Below, one piece after another: positions 1 to 8,654 of a stretch of DNA of 56,411 nt. The notes beneath the pieces are model-generated. The model was not told the origin of the DNA, did no database searches, and saw only the letters and a program-made list of their open reading frames with translations. The stretch covers positions 1-56,411 of IMG/VR virus record IMGVR_UViG_3300003873_000009; one strand, 5' to 3'. The number at the start of each line of letters is the position of its first letter. Within the stretch, counting starts at the first letter, position 1. The DNA is from a virus. Position numbers and translations under genes: made by a program.

Positions 1-2943
1 ATCTACTTCATTAATAGCATTAACTAAACTAGATTGATCTGTAGTTGTTAACGTAGTTAAATCACCTTCTACACCAGTAGCTCTAGTGATTTCATTATTT
101 AGATTAGTTTGTAATGTATTAACTGCAGAGTCTACATATGTAGTTAATGCATAATCATCGATATTATATTGTTCTGTTGTATAGATTCTAAAATCTTTAG
201 TTCCTGGATTTCCATTTCCATCTACATCAGGAAAATATTTTCTTACTACAGGATCTAGTCCATAATTTAAAGCCTCTGTTGAATATAATGCTACTTGAAC
301 ATCTATATCCCCGACTTGAACATCATTATTCATATAGAAAAGGGATGAACTTTGAGTAGCAGTACGTTTAATAAGGTTGACAAATTCAGAAGTATCTACA
401 GGATTTTCTTTTAGAGCTCTAATAGAAAAATTGTTATATAGAAGAATATTATCTATAACTGTTCCTTCTAATTTAATACCCTGATCCGCCTGTGAAATAT
501 TTATGTACTTAACATTAGGAGTAAGTCCAGGAAGATTAATAGCTTCTGTATTCCATTTAATAATATTATTAGATGTAATGCTACCATCATTTATAGTAAT
601 TCCTACATTTTCTACGAAGCTATAGTCAGCCTTAAGATCTAAAGCTAGTTGAGTTAGATTACTTATAGGTTTATCTAAATCTGCGGTATTATCACAATTA
701 CCTAGACCTACATCTGATTTTGTAACATTATGAGGATTTCCTACTACCTGAGCAATATGTACATCTATATGAGAATCGACTTCATTAATAGCATTAACAA
801 TTGTATCTTTAGCATCAGTAGTTAAAGATGTAAGAGTTCCTATATTAGTTGTATTAATATCGGTGTGAGAATCGACTTCATTAATAGCATTAACAATTGT
901 ATCTTTAGCATCAGTAGTTAAAGATGTAAGAGTTCCTACATTACTTTGATTCTGTAGTGCTAAGTCTCTAGTATCATAGTAGTTTTGATAAGTAAATCCC
1001 TCATCAGTATGAATCATAAAATTTGATCCATTTTTTCTTACATAGGGATCTAAGCCTGTTTCAGCAACTATAGCTGTTTTTACACCTAAATCACCTAAAG
1101 TAACCTCATTTGAAGTATCTAGTCTAATAATACTCTTAGTACTACTATATGTAGAATCATATGCGGCTAGTCCTATATTATTAGTAAGATTAATATTACT
1201 ATCTACCGTTCCTAGGATACTAACAGCTCCTGTAGATGCTCCAATTTTAACTTGTGAAATATTAGATGTCTTACCAATGTTAGTTCCGTCTACTATATCA
1301 TAACTAACTATATTTTCTATAACATCTGTATTTTCTGTTACTAAGCTTGCACCTGAATTTAATATATAACTACCTGTTCTACCGGTTCCTCCAATTCTCT
1401 CATTTAGCTTCTGTTGAAGAATACTAGGATTAGTATTTTCGCTACCATTGATATCAATCATCCCGATATCATTAATTTCAATAGTGCTATATTCTAATCC
1501 ATCCTCAGAACTCTTTACTCTAGGAAATTTATATTTTTCGCTTATATAACTATTAGGTACATCGTGTAAATCATTAAATCTTTTTTCTCCTGTAAGAATA
1601 ATTTCTGTATTTAAGTATACACCATTATCCCAAGATGCATTTAGTGAATTTAAATAAGTAATACTTATTTCATAGTAAGAGTTATCACTTCCTTGAGTAG
1701 GAACTGTATTTACTACAAATATCATATATGAACCATCTATAGCATTTCTAAATCCAATCAAGTCATCTTTTTGTAGAGCGGTAATACCTAAAGTTCTATC
1801 ATTAAGATATCTATCTTTGATAGATATATAAAGAATATCTGCTTGACTAGGATCTGTATTATTAATTCTTAATTTTTTCTCATATAAACCACCAGGATCT
1901 ATAGTCTCATTATCAAATATATAGTCAGCAGCTAAAATAGAGTTTCCGGAAGATGGTTCAAATATTAAACCTGTTTCCTCCTCATTTACTGTAGCTCTCA
2001 TTCCTTTATATCCTAGATAAGGCTTTAATGGGTCTTGAGATACTGGAGTATCTTCTAGGGAGATAAATCTAGTTTTATGTGGATTAGATCCATCTCGTAG
2101 ATTAATATGAGTTTGTATTGCTGAATCATAAGGTTCATATTCGATTTCAGAACCATTACCTGGATTATGTGAATGACCTATAAATGATTTTTGATCAAGA
2201 CCTGCTTGTAGAGTTTGCTTGTTAATGGCATCTAGATCATCGGTTGGATCCATCAAATTACGTAGGATATGATTATTAATATCTATATCACCTAACATTT
2301 TAGTAGTACCATCTCTACGTAGATAAGCATCAGGATTAACATTACCAGGAACAAGAAGCCAGCCATTTGTAGAATAAGTTAGTTGATCATTATTAAAAGT
2401 AGTTTTAGATTGAAGCTCACCTGTTTGGAATGTATATCCATTAATTTCATCTACTCCATTAATTAGAAAAAAATCCCCAGTAACTAAACCACTAATATCA
2501 GGATATTCTGCACCGGATTGTGGAGTAAATTGTCCCTTTAATGTATAAGATGTAGACTCAATTAAAGAATTATCTATTAATCCATTACTATTTGTCTTTA
2601 CAGGTCGTCCAGCTAGTCCAGTTTTATGATCTATAAAATCTGTTTTTAAATATCTATTATTTAATTCTGTTGTAAGATTCGTGATATTGTCTATTGTGTG
2701 AGAGTGAACAATATCTGCCTTAAGTGCAAGCGCATCCTTTAGATCAATCTGATCATCTATAAATCCTTGAATTTCACCCCAATTAGTATTATTTACACCA
2801 AGAGTAACCCAGTTAATTGCTTGTCCGTCGGCTGTTACATATCCAAATTCATCTGAATCTGTTGCATAAACTAACTCTCCTTCAATTGGTGGAGTCGCTT
2901 CTAATTCTAATTTAAGACCTCTTCTTAAAACTATTCCTGTCAT
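1..2943 (-). CDS. Large tail-fibre protein (C-terminus outside window)
   Basis: Open reading frame of 981 codons that starts at the ATG complementary to 2941-2943, behind an AGGAAGT ribosome site, and runs off the left edge, so it is partial. The N-terminus (MTGIVLRRGLKLELEATPP, then EGELVYATDSDEFGYVTADG) resembles the fibre N-terminal module of other phage receptor-binding proteins. Near the window edge it carries NPHNVTKSDVGLGNCDNT followed by DLDKPIS, a motif typical of phage tail fibres, and a 32-residue unit containing TLTSLTTDAKDTIVNAINEVD repeated in tandem. I infer a long trimeric fibre involved in host recognition. The reading frame was spot-checked at several places and not read codon by codon. 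Confidence 0.85.
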   Translation of the reverse strand, partial: MTGIVLRRGLKLELEATPPIEGELVYATDSDEFGYVTADGQAINWVTLGVNNTNWGEIQGFIDDQIDLKDALALKADIVHSHTIDNITNLTTELNNRYLKTDFIDHKTGLAGRPVKTNSNGLIDNSLIESTSYTLKGQFTPQSGAEYPDISGLVTGDFFLINGVDEINGYTFQTGELQSKTTFNNDQLTYSTNGWLLVPGNVNPDAYLRRDGTTKMLGDIDINNHILRNLMDPTDDLDAINKQTLQAGLDQKSFIGHSHNPGNGSEIEYEPYDSAIQTHINLRDGSNPHKTRFISLEDTPVSQDPLKPYLGYKGMRATVNEEETGLIFEPSSGNSILAADYIFDNETIDPGGLYEKKLRINNTDPSQADILYISIKDRYLNDRTLGITALQKDDLIGFRNAIDGSYMIFVVNTVPTQGSDNSYYEISITYLNSLNASWDNGVYLNTEIILTGEKRFNDLHDVPNSYISEKYKFPRVKSSEDGLEYSTIEINDIGMIDINGSENTNPSILQQKLNERIGGTGRTGSYILNSGASLVTENTDVIENIVSYDIVDGTNIGKTSNISQVKIGASTGAVSILGTVDSNINLTNNIGLAAYDSTYSSTKSIIRLDTSNEVTLGDLGVKTAIVAETGLDPYVRKNGSNFMIHTDEGFTYQNYYDTRDLALQNQSNVGTLTSLTTDAKDTIVNAINEVDSHTDINTTNIGTLTSLTTDAKDTIVNAINEVDSHIDVHIAQVVGNPHNVTKSDVGLGNCDNTADLDKPISNLTQLALDLKADYSFVENVGITINDGSITSNNIIKWNTEAINLPGLTPNVKYINISQADQGIKLEGTVIDNILLYNNFSIRALKENPVDTSEFVNLIKRTATQSSSLFYMNNDVQVGDIDVQVALYSTEALNYGLDPVVRKYFPDVDGNGNPGTKDFRIYTTEQYNIDDYALTTYVDSAVNTLQTNLNNEITRATGVEGDLTTLTTTDQSSLVNAINEVD
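771..942. repeat. Tandem 96-bp repeat inside the fibre gene
   Basis: Two nearly identical units start at 771 and 867 (first bases GAGAATCGACTTCATTAATA). The 96-bp period keeps the reading frame and encodes a 32-residue fibre repeat. A third diverged copy begins at the window edge (positions 1-24). Such units lengthen or shorten a fibre shaft by recombination. Confidence 0.9.
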
Positions 2944-2957
2944 TTTTACTTCCTTTA

Positions 2958-3536
2958 TTAATTTCCACAATTTGGATTTGGTTCATTTCCGTCTATGATA
3001 TCTAAATTTCCATCAATAAAATTACTATCACCATAAACTCTACAATCTAAAATAATACCATCTCCCCTCTCATTAATGTTGTAATCGGTATTAAAGCTAA
3101 TAGTAAATTCTTTTTTATAACTTTCACAAGTATTTATTACTTCTTGTTTATCATTAAAATCTATGCTAAAAGAACTATCAAATCCTCTAATATATTGTAA
3201 GCACGGATCTTCCTGTTCAATAAAAGAATCAATTGTAATATATCCATTATTACATTTTACTAAGATACCACCAATATGTACTAAATCACCTGATGATAGA
3301 TCTTCATTTATTTGTTTAGTTTCTAATTGAAAGCTTCTTCTAAATACATCAAGATATATATTGATATTTTTATATTCTGTAGGATCTGAATTATCTAAGC
3401 AATCAAATTGTATAATAGAATCGTTAACATATCCTATAACTCTATCTCCCTTAAAAGAACCACCCTTTACAAAAATCTCTCCGAATTGTAAGGATTTATC
3501 TTTATCTATAGAGATCTCACCTGTTAATACATACAT
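2958..3536 (-). CDS. Uncharacterised fibre-cluster protein
   Basis: A 192-residue acidic protein that I do not recognise. It starts MYVLTGEISIDKDKSLQFGE, looks rich in beta strand, and contains cysteines at C-L-D, K-C-N, P-C-L, T-C-E, D-C-R and N-C-G. There is no signal peptide or membrane segment. It lies 14 bp before the large fibre gene and 3 bp after the preceding gene, so it is translated within the fibre operon. A small adaptor or fibre-decoration role is only inferred from position. Confidence 0.7.
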   Translation of the reverse strand: MYVLTGEISIDKDKSLQFGEIFVKGGSFKGDRVIGYVNDSIIQFDCLDNSDPTEYKNINIYLDVFRRSFQLETKQINEDLSSGDLVHIGGILVKCNNGYITIDSFIEQEDPCLQYIRGFDSSFSIDFNDKQEVINTCESYKKEFTISFNTDYNINERGDGIILDCRVYGDSNFIDGNLDIIDGNEPNPNCGN

Positions 3537-3539
3537 AAA

Positions 3540-4052
3540 TTACTCTTTTATTTTCGTAATAATCTCTACTTCATCACCTTTATTAAGAGGAGTAAGCAAA
3601 GTAATAGAGCTTCCTGTATTAGCTACTACTTGAGATTTTTTAATCTTTCTACCGTTAACATATACCTCTACTAGATCTTCTGAGTATTCACATGCAAAAA
3701 CGTTTTGTCCACTATTAGCAGTATATTCAAAATTCTTTTCTATCTCTTTATTTGGAGATATTTTATTAGAAATTTGAGTTAAGAATCTACGCTCTTTAGG
3801 TTGATTTATTTGTGATATATAAAGACCATTCTCTTCAGGAGTTGAATTTGTAATTACTACAAGAGATCCCTCAAAAATATCAGGATTATCTTGTTCCTCG
3901 AATTTATCTAAATTATTAAATTTAGCTATCGATACTTCCTTATCATCAAAGATATCTGTGATAAACTGACGTATAGTAGCAGCAGTAATATTTCCTACAG
4001 TATTATCAGCAAATAATCTTAGTAAAATATCTTTTTTTGTATTATTGGTCAT
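3540..4052 (-). CDS. Fibre-associated protein, duplicated N-terminal module
   Basis: 170 residues. Residues 1-95 (ITAATIRQFITDIFDDKEVS ... EGSLVVITN ... GLYISQINQP) are clearly paralogous to the start of the 285-residue protein at 7789-8646 (ITAADMRIYIEAIFGDKEVV ... EGSLVVIYS ... GLYLSKVNQP). The C-terminal 60 residues (ANSGQNVFACEYSEDLVEVY, VNGRKI, GSSITLLTPLNKGDEVEI) match a beta-sandwich module common in phage fibre and baseplate-tip proteins. A TATAAATA late promoter lies about 25 bp upstream. The role is structural; the exact position in the virion is unknown. Confidence 0.7.
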   Translation of the reverse strand: MTNNTKKDILLRLFADNTVGNITAATIRQFITDIFDDKEVSIAKFNNLDKFEEQDNPDIFEGSLVVITNSTPEENGLYISQINQPKERRFLTQISNKISPNKEIEKNFEYTANSGQNVFACEYSEDLVEVYVNGRKIKKSQVVANTGSSITLLTPLNKGDEVEIITKIKE

Positions 4053-4074
4053 AAATAAGCCTCTATTTTTTATA

Positions 4075-4082
4075 TATTTATA
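4075..4082 (-). promoter_or_regulatory. T4-type late promoter
   Basis: TATAAATA on the minus strand, about 25 bp before the start at 4052. It matches the T4 late-promoter sequence recognised by gp55. Confidence 0.6.
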
Positions 4083-4097
4083 AAGATAAAAGATCTA

Positions 4098-4457
4098 TTA
4101 TAGAGGTGTTTTATATTTTATCCTATGATATAGTCTAACAGCTCTTATCATAATTTTAGTACGAAAACTATCTTCAATAGTAATCAGCATATCTTCAAAT
4201 ATATCATCTGCTAGCTTATATTTCTCTATATCACAAAGATAATCATGAAAAATAACTGCTGGAAGATATTTAGGTTTAAATGGAGGAATAAACCACCAAA
4301 AGATTCTTGGAATATCAGCCCCATTAGTTTTATACCCCTTTGGAACTTTTACTATATTCTTATCAATCTTATAATAAATATTTTTTTGAACTATATATTT
4401 GTTATCTGGTGTAGGTGATATTTTTATTTTATATAGATTATCTTTTTTTAAATACAT
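4098..4457 (-). CDS. DUF1353 family protein
   Basis: 119 residues. The core KGYKTNGADIPRIFWWFIPP followed by KPKYLPAVIFHDYLCD and a KLADDIFEDML stretch is the signature of DUF1353 proteins, found in many phages and prophages. The biochemical function of the family is not established. The protein has an unusually aromatic centre (I-F-W-W-F) and is otherwise basic. It lies between a fibre-accessory gene and a fibre-assembly-like gene, 10 bp after the latter. Confidence 0.8.
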   Translation of the reverse strand: MYLKKDNLYKIKISPTPDNKYIVQKNIYYKIDKNIVKVPKGYKTNGADIPRIFWWFIPPFKPKYLPAVIFHDYLCDIEKYKLADDIFEDMLITIEDSFRTKIMIRAVRLYHRIKYKTPL

Positions 4458-4467
4458 ATCTATATCC

Positions 4468-4977
4468 TTATATAGTGGGAAATGGAGGAAGAGAAGCTAT
4501 TAACTCAGATTGAGTAGGTATAGGACTTGTTCCGTTTATAATATCATTCATACCTTGTATAGAAACATCCCAACAATCTGAACACCACTGAGCAATATCA
4601 ATACACTCTGTCTGAAATTTATTAGTATATCCAGTATATGATCTCACAGACTTTATATCATCATATCCTCTTTCTTGAGCCTTCTGATCTAGGTACTCCT
4701 GTATCCAGTACTCTAGTTCTTTTAGTCTATTTTGAAAAATTATTGATTGAACCGAGGAGTAATCCCCCTGAAGAGATTGATGATTTTCTAAAAGATCATA
4801 TGCTATCTCTTCATTAATAGAATCATCTACTTCAAAATTTATAAATTCTTTATTATCTTCTATACTAGTAAATATATTATATACTAGATGATTATATGGG
4901 AACATTTCTGTATATTTTAAAACATATGTATCTATATCTATATTAAGTGTTTTAATTATTTTAGTTTTTTTAATCAT
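4468..4977 (-). CDS. Tail-fibre assembly-like protein
   Basis: 169 residues. The second half (LKELEYWIQEYLDQKAQERG, YDDIKSVRSYTGYTNKFQTE, then D-I-A-Q-W-C-S-D-C-W and PTQSELIASLPPFPT) has the pattern seen at the C-terminus of phage fibre-assembly or DUF4376-like proteins: a long helix with QERGYD, an aromatic-rich helix, and a final SLPPFP. The N-terminal 85 residues are acidic and unrecognised. I infer a chaperone or adaptor for the fibre genes around it. Confidence 0.6.
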   Translation of the reverse strand: MIKKTKIIKTLNIDIDTYVLKYTEMFPYNHLVYNIFTSIEDNKEFINFEVDDSINEEIAYDLLENHQSLQGDYSSVQSIIFQNRLKELEYWIQEYLDQKAQERGYDDIKSVRSYTGYTNKFQTECIDIAQWCSDCWDVSIQGMNDIINGTSPIPTQSELIASLPPFPTI

Positions 4978-4994
4978 ATCTTATTTCCTATTTC

Positions 4995-5891
4995 TTATAT
5001 ACTATTTATTACTGCATTATCAATACAGAAGTCTGCTTGATATCCTGTAGCCCCACCATATTCGAATTCTATTTCTTCTACATTCATATCAGTTAAATCT
5101 AAACTAACATTATACCAGTTAGTACCTGTAGAGGTTGCAAATGTATACTGAGTCTCCCATGAACCATTTCTATATATATTAAATTTAAAAGTTCCTATAT
5201 TATTTCCCTGCATATTGAAATAAAAAGATACTGTAGTTAATTTTGAAAAATATTTAGTTCTAAGCTTATACGTGTATGCATCTGCCCCAGAAGACATTTC
5301 TGAATATATAAAATAACTCCCATCTTGCGCTGCTGAAGGTCCTGTTCCGTTAGATGGAGTAGTATTTTTTCGTATATTCCACTTCCCTGTAGTAGATGAG
5401 TTTAGTGTATTAGAAATTCCTGGATAATTTATTGGGGTAGTCCAATTTGCTAAAACTTGATTAATATCCTCAAAACTTTCAGTATAAGTACCTGCAGGAC
5501 CTGTACCTGACGGATCAGGATTATATACTAAACCATCGGTACTTATCCACTTATCTCCAACCCATACTACCGAAATACCTAGATCATTAACAAATATAAT
5601 CTCTCCTGGATATACTGCAGTAATATTTTTCATTTCAGTTGAGATAATAGATCGATGAAAGTTTATTCCCGATGAGTTAATTAATAATTCTGCATTATAT
5701 GAATCTAATGCATCTACTCCATAAATAATTAAAATACTCCCATCTTCTAAAAGAGGAAATATATCAGTAGAGTCTTTTAATTTTCCTAGCTTTATAGAAT
5801 CTAGATCAATTACCTCGTTAGGCTGAAATGTAACACCCATATCAGGAATATCTACTATCGAGCTTGTGCTGTTTTTTATTTTAAAGTACAT
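4995..5891 (-). CDS. Fibre/tip protein with MAM-like jelly-roll domain
   Basis: 298 residues. The N-terminal part (VDIPDMGVTFQPNEVIDLDS, then GIVWVGDKW-like wedge motifs) resembles phage fibre modules. From about residue 138 to the end, the pattern SFEDINQVLANWT, W-N-I-R, GTGPSAAQDGSYFIYSE, VSFYFNMQG, WYNVSLDL and a final C-I-D-N matches the layout of MAM-like or carbohydrate-binding jelly-roll domains. I infer a glycan- or receptor-binding tip protein. It ends 1 bp from the next gene in the operon. Confidence 0.6.
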   Translation of the reverse strand: MYFKIKNSTSSIVDIPDMGVTFQPNEVIDLDSIKLGKLKDSTDIFPLLEDGSILIIYGVDALDSYNAELLINSSGINFHRSIISTEMKNITAVYPGEIIFVNDLGISVVWVGDKWISTDGLVYNPDPSGTGPAGTYTESFEDINQVLANWTTPINYPGISNTLNSSTTGKWNIRKNTTPSNGTGPSAAQDGSYFIYSEMSSGADAYTYKLRTKYFSKLTTVSFYFNMQGNNIGTFKFNIYRNGSWETQYTFATSTGTNWYNVSLDLTDMNVEEIEFEYGGATGYQADFCIDNAVINSI

Positions 5892-5892
5892 T

Positions 5893-6600
5893 TTAGACCC
5901 TCCATCTTATTCTTATATCTATTATTGTATCTTGAATGGTAGGACCACCACCACATTTAAGTCTTATTTTCTGTCCTGATTGTATATCTATATCTATACT
6001 ACCATCTATCTGGTAGTCTTCGGAACTAGAACCTGCAAACGAAAAAAGAGTTCCATTATCAACACCGTCTATATATAAGTCTATAGGTTTGCTTGAACTA
6101 CCTGCAGCTGAAGTCTGAGCTGTAAATCCTACTATAGTACAATTCATCGGAGCTACCCAGCCTGATAATTTATCTACAGCTCTTGATAATCCTATCCACT
6201 CAGTACTACTAAGTTTATTTTCAGACCATAATACATTCTGGGTTTCTACAGAAAGAGTCTTATTTCTATTAGAATCGTAGAATACTGGAATATTTTCTCC
6301 GCTAATAGCTCCTATCCATACTTGAGAACTTAATCTTAATCCTGCATTTCCATTAGGATCTATATTACTTGTTATAAGTCCATTTCCTGTAGATAATTTC
6401 TCACTAAGATATCCTGCTGTAGTATCTGTCTGACTAACCTTTACCTTTTCATCGGAGTTTCCTCCGCTAAATTCTATTAGATTTCCAGCACTATCTGCAG
6501 TAAATATTTTTTTGTCCGCTAACTGCCACGCCAATTCTCTCTCGCCGAGACCTGAAGGTATTGCACCTGGAGTTTCACTTCCTTTAAATTTAATTGCCAT
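5893..6600 (-). CDS. Tail-fibre protein
   Basis: 235 residues. The N-terminus (MAIKFKGSETPG, GERELAWQLADKKIFTADS, GNLIEFSGG) is the phage fibre N-terminal module that also starts the neighbouring protein at 6717-7754. The C-terminal half (residues 130-235, WIGLSRAVDKLSGWVAPMNC to DIRIRWRV) looks like a single compact beta domain. It starts at an ATG behind AAGGAAT, with a late promoter about 55 bp upstream. Probably a short receptor-binding fibre. Confidence 0.65.
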   Translation of the reverse strand: MAIKFKGSETPGAIPSGLGERELAWQLADKKIFTADSAGNLIEFSGGNSDEKVKVSQTDTTAGYLSEKLSTGNGLITSNIDPNGNAGLRLSSQVWIGAISGENIPVFYDSNRNKTLSVETQNVLWSENKLSSTEWIGLSRAVDKLSGWVAPMNCTIVGFTAQTSAAGSSSKPIDLYIDGVDNGTLFSFAGSSSEDYQIDGSIDIDIQSGQKIRLKCGGGPTIQDTIIDIRIRWRV

Positions 6601-6655
6601 TTTATTCCTTATGCTTTCGCTATATCCTTTTTAGGATTTCGGATTTAATTTATTA

Positions 6656-6663
6656 TATTTATA
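6656..6663 (-). promoter_or_regulatory. T4-type late promoter
   Basis: TATAAATA on the minus strand in the 116-bp gap before the fibre gene that starts at 6600. Confidence 0.6.
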
Positions 6664-6691
6664 TAATTTTGAGGGGATTTTTTAAGAAGAT

Positions 6692-6720
6692 ATAATATCA
6701 GGAGTAAATCCTGATATTAT
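6692..6720 (-). terminator. Hairpin overlapping the stop codon of the 345-aa fibre gene
   Basis: Perfect 12-bp inverted repeat ATAATATCAGGA / TCCTGATATTAT with a 5-base loop. The stop codon (complement of 6717-6719) sits inside the stem. The downstream minus-strand sequence is T-rich but has no clean run of T, so termination or transcript-end protection are both possible. Confidence 0.6.
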
Positions 6721-7754
6721 GAATATAAACCGTAGTCTACATCAATAGGCATGAAAGATGCATTTAGTTTATTAGCAGACCAAGTTTTAGTAGTATTAGA
6801 AGTTGAGGCTGTATCATCTACTTCTGTTGCAGCTGCAAGACCTGCTTCAATTTTTTGTGATGAATATGTAGTAGTCGATGAGATATTACTATCATCAATT
6901 TTAGTAAATCCCATAGTATTAACATATGTATCTACTCTAGTGTCTGTATAATAAAGATTAGTACTACCTTCAGCAATATCATCAGAATTGAGAACTACAA
7001 CACCCTTTTGACCATTAACAGATTGTACTTCATTACTATTAATAGATCTCTCCCATTTCGCATCAGTACCATCATATATTACAGCATCACCTACATTAAA
7101 TGTAACAGATCCAGATCCTAAATCCTGAGTACCTGCAACAGATACAATATAGTAATCACCATTATTACCTGTACCATCTGCTAAAGAAGGGGTATTAGTA
7201 CTAGCATCCCAATGCCCTTTATATTTAACACCAGAAGTTACAAGAGCTTCAACTTTTTGTGATGAGTATAAAGTTGTAGCTGATGTACTACTATCATCTA
7301 TAGCCGCCTGAACTCTACTATCTGCTCTAGCATCTGTAAAATAAAGATTTGTAGCACCTTCTGCAAGATCATCTGTAGTAGCATTAGCCATCTTATTATC
7401 AAACATAGCCTCACCACGAGCTGTAGTCCAATATAAATTAGCACCTTCTGATAAGTTAGAAGTAGTTTTAGTACTAAACGAATTATCAAATCTTGTTTCT
7501 GTATAGTAGAAATTTGAACTACCTTCTGTAATATTATCGGTACTTAGAGTAACATCTCCATTAGCATCTGGACCTATAGTATTAACAGATAATACTGTTC
7601 CTGCTCCACCTCCTGCAATCTCTACTATATCTGTGCCATCGCTAGATGTGTATATTTTTTTATCGTATATATTTAATGCGATTTCACCTGCAAGCAAAGA
7701 ACCTGCTGCCGGAGCTCCCGTTGCAGACGTCTTTCTTTTAAACTGAATAGCCAT
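6717..7754 (-). CDS. Tail-fibre protein with repeated shaft motif
   Basis: 345 residues. It starts MAIQFKRKTSATGAPAAGSL, followed by LAGEIALNIYDKKIYTSSDG, the same N-terminal module as its downstream neighbour. The shaft carries repeated units of the form D-[ND]-[IL]-[AST]-E-G-[AS]-[ST]-N-[LF]-Y-[YFW]-T-[DET]-[TA]-R (about residues 75-90, 98-113, 128-143, 260-275). These are typical of phage fibres and trimeric neck repeats. Probably a homotrimeric fibre; no chaperone domain is present at its C-terminus. Confidence 0.75.
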   Translation of the reverse strand: MAIQFKRKTSATGAPAAGSLLAGEIALNIYDKKIYTSSDGTDIVEIAGGGAGTVLSVNTIGPDANGDVTLSTDNITEGSSNFYYTETRFDNSFSTKTTSNLSEGANLYWTTARGEAMFDNKMANATTDDLAEGATNLYFTDARADSRVQAAIDDSSTSATTLYSSQKVEALVTSGVKYKGHWDASTNTPSLADGTGNNGDYYIVSVAGTQDLGSGSVTFNVGDAVIYDGTDAKWERSINSNEVQSVNGQKGVVVLNSDDIAEGSTNLYYTDTRVDTYVNTMGFTKIDDSNISSTTTYSSQKIEAGLAAATEVDDTASTSNTTKTWSANKLNASFMPIDVDYGLYS

Positions 7755-7778
7755 ATTCTTCCTTTTTTTATTTTATTT

Positions 7779-7786
7779 TATTTATA
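7779..7786 (-). promoter_or_regulatory. T4-type late promoter
   Basis: TATAAATA on the minus strand, about 25 bp upstream of the 345-residue fibre gene and just before the end of the preceding gene. Confidence 0.6.
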
Positions 7787-7788
7787 AT

Positions 7789-8646
7789 TTAATACTCACC
7801 ATAATCAGCAGTATTAGTCCATGACTTATACTTTCGCCAATAAACTTCTCCATTATCAGGAACATCGTCGAGTAAAATATTTTCCCAGAACGATGGAGAT
7901 ATATCTGGTTGATTACCTGAATTAGTTTGTAGTGCTCTATACATATATCCATTATACGATACTAAATTACTAGCACTATACATAATATTAGATTGCCACT
8001 CTATAGCACCCGGTATAGTAGGTTGCCACAGCTTACTTCCATCTGTATCTAGAGTTAATACATATCCTGCATTACCTGGGGGTAGTTTATCTTCTTTAAT
8101 ATCATTAAGTTGTTTACCCATACTTGCAGATAACGCATCTGTATCGGAAGAAGAGTTTAAATTATTAATTATGCTAATATTGCCTGAACTAATTAGAACC
8201 CAATATGTACCGTCAAAAGAACCAGCAGGTATAGGTGTATTCTGAATACATATATAAGCATTAGTACCCTTAGATACTATATCACCTACTAAATAATATT
8301 TAATATTATCATATTCTAATCCCCCTCGTTCAAAAGAACCAGCAGCTACGCCGGATATATTAGAGAGTTGAATTAGGTCACTAGGGTTGGTAGGTTGATT
8401 TACTTTAGATAAATATAATCCTATATTATCAGAATTAACATCACTATATATTACTACTAAGGAACCTTCATATATATTACTATTATTTGCAGGAAGATCT
8501 GAAAGATTTCTAATTTTAATTATTACTACTTCCTTATCCCCAAATATTGCTTCTATATATATTCTCATATCTGCAGCAGTGATTTCATAATTATTGTTAT
8601 CCGGAAATAGAGCAAGAATTTGATCTTTTAAATCATTATTAGACAT
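7789..8646 (-). CDS. Fibre protein with CBM5/12-like domains
   Basis: 285 residues. The N-terminal 95 residues are paralogous to the 170-residue protein at 3540-4052. Two aromatic-rich blocks follow: YLVGDIVSKGTNAYICIQNT (to YWVLIS) and IEWQSNIMYSASNLVSYNGY (to PSFWENI). Both have the W/Y spacing of carbohydrate-binding modules 5/12 often found in phage receptor-binding proteins. Between them lies DTDALSASMGKQLNDIKEDK, a small helical fibre module. The product probably contacts host surface glycans. Confidence 0.7.
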   Translation of the reverse strand: MSNNDLKDQILALFPDNNNYEITAADMRIYIEAIFGDKEVVIIKIRNLSDLPANNSNIYEGSLVVIYSDVNSDNIGLYLSKVNQPTNPSDLIQLSNISGVAAGSFERGGLEYDNIKYYLVGDIVSKGTNAYICIQNTPIPAGSFDGTYWVLISSGNISIINNLNSSSDTDALSASMGKQLNDIKEDKLPPGNAGYVLTLDTDGSKLWQPTIPGAIEWQSNIMYSASNLVSYNGYMYRALQTNSGNQPDISPSFWENILLDDVPDNGEVYWRKYKSWTNTADYGEY

Positions 8647-8654
8647 TTATTCTC

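Noticed and set aside
6751-7489. Open frames on both strands within the fibre gene
   Set aside because: They are shadows of the repeated fibre coding sequence, without ribosome sites or recognisable products.
5893-7754. A diversity-generating retroelement, because the fibre N-termini resemble tropism-determinant proteins
   Set aside because: No reverse transcriptase gene and no template/variable repeat pair were seen in the window.
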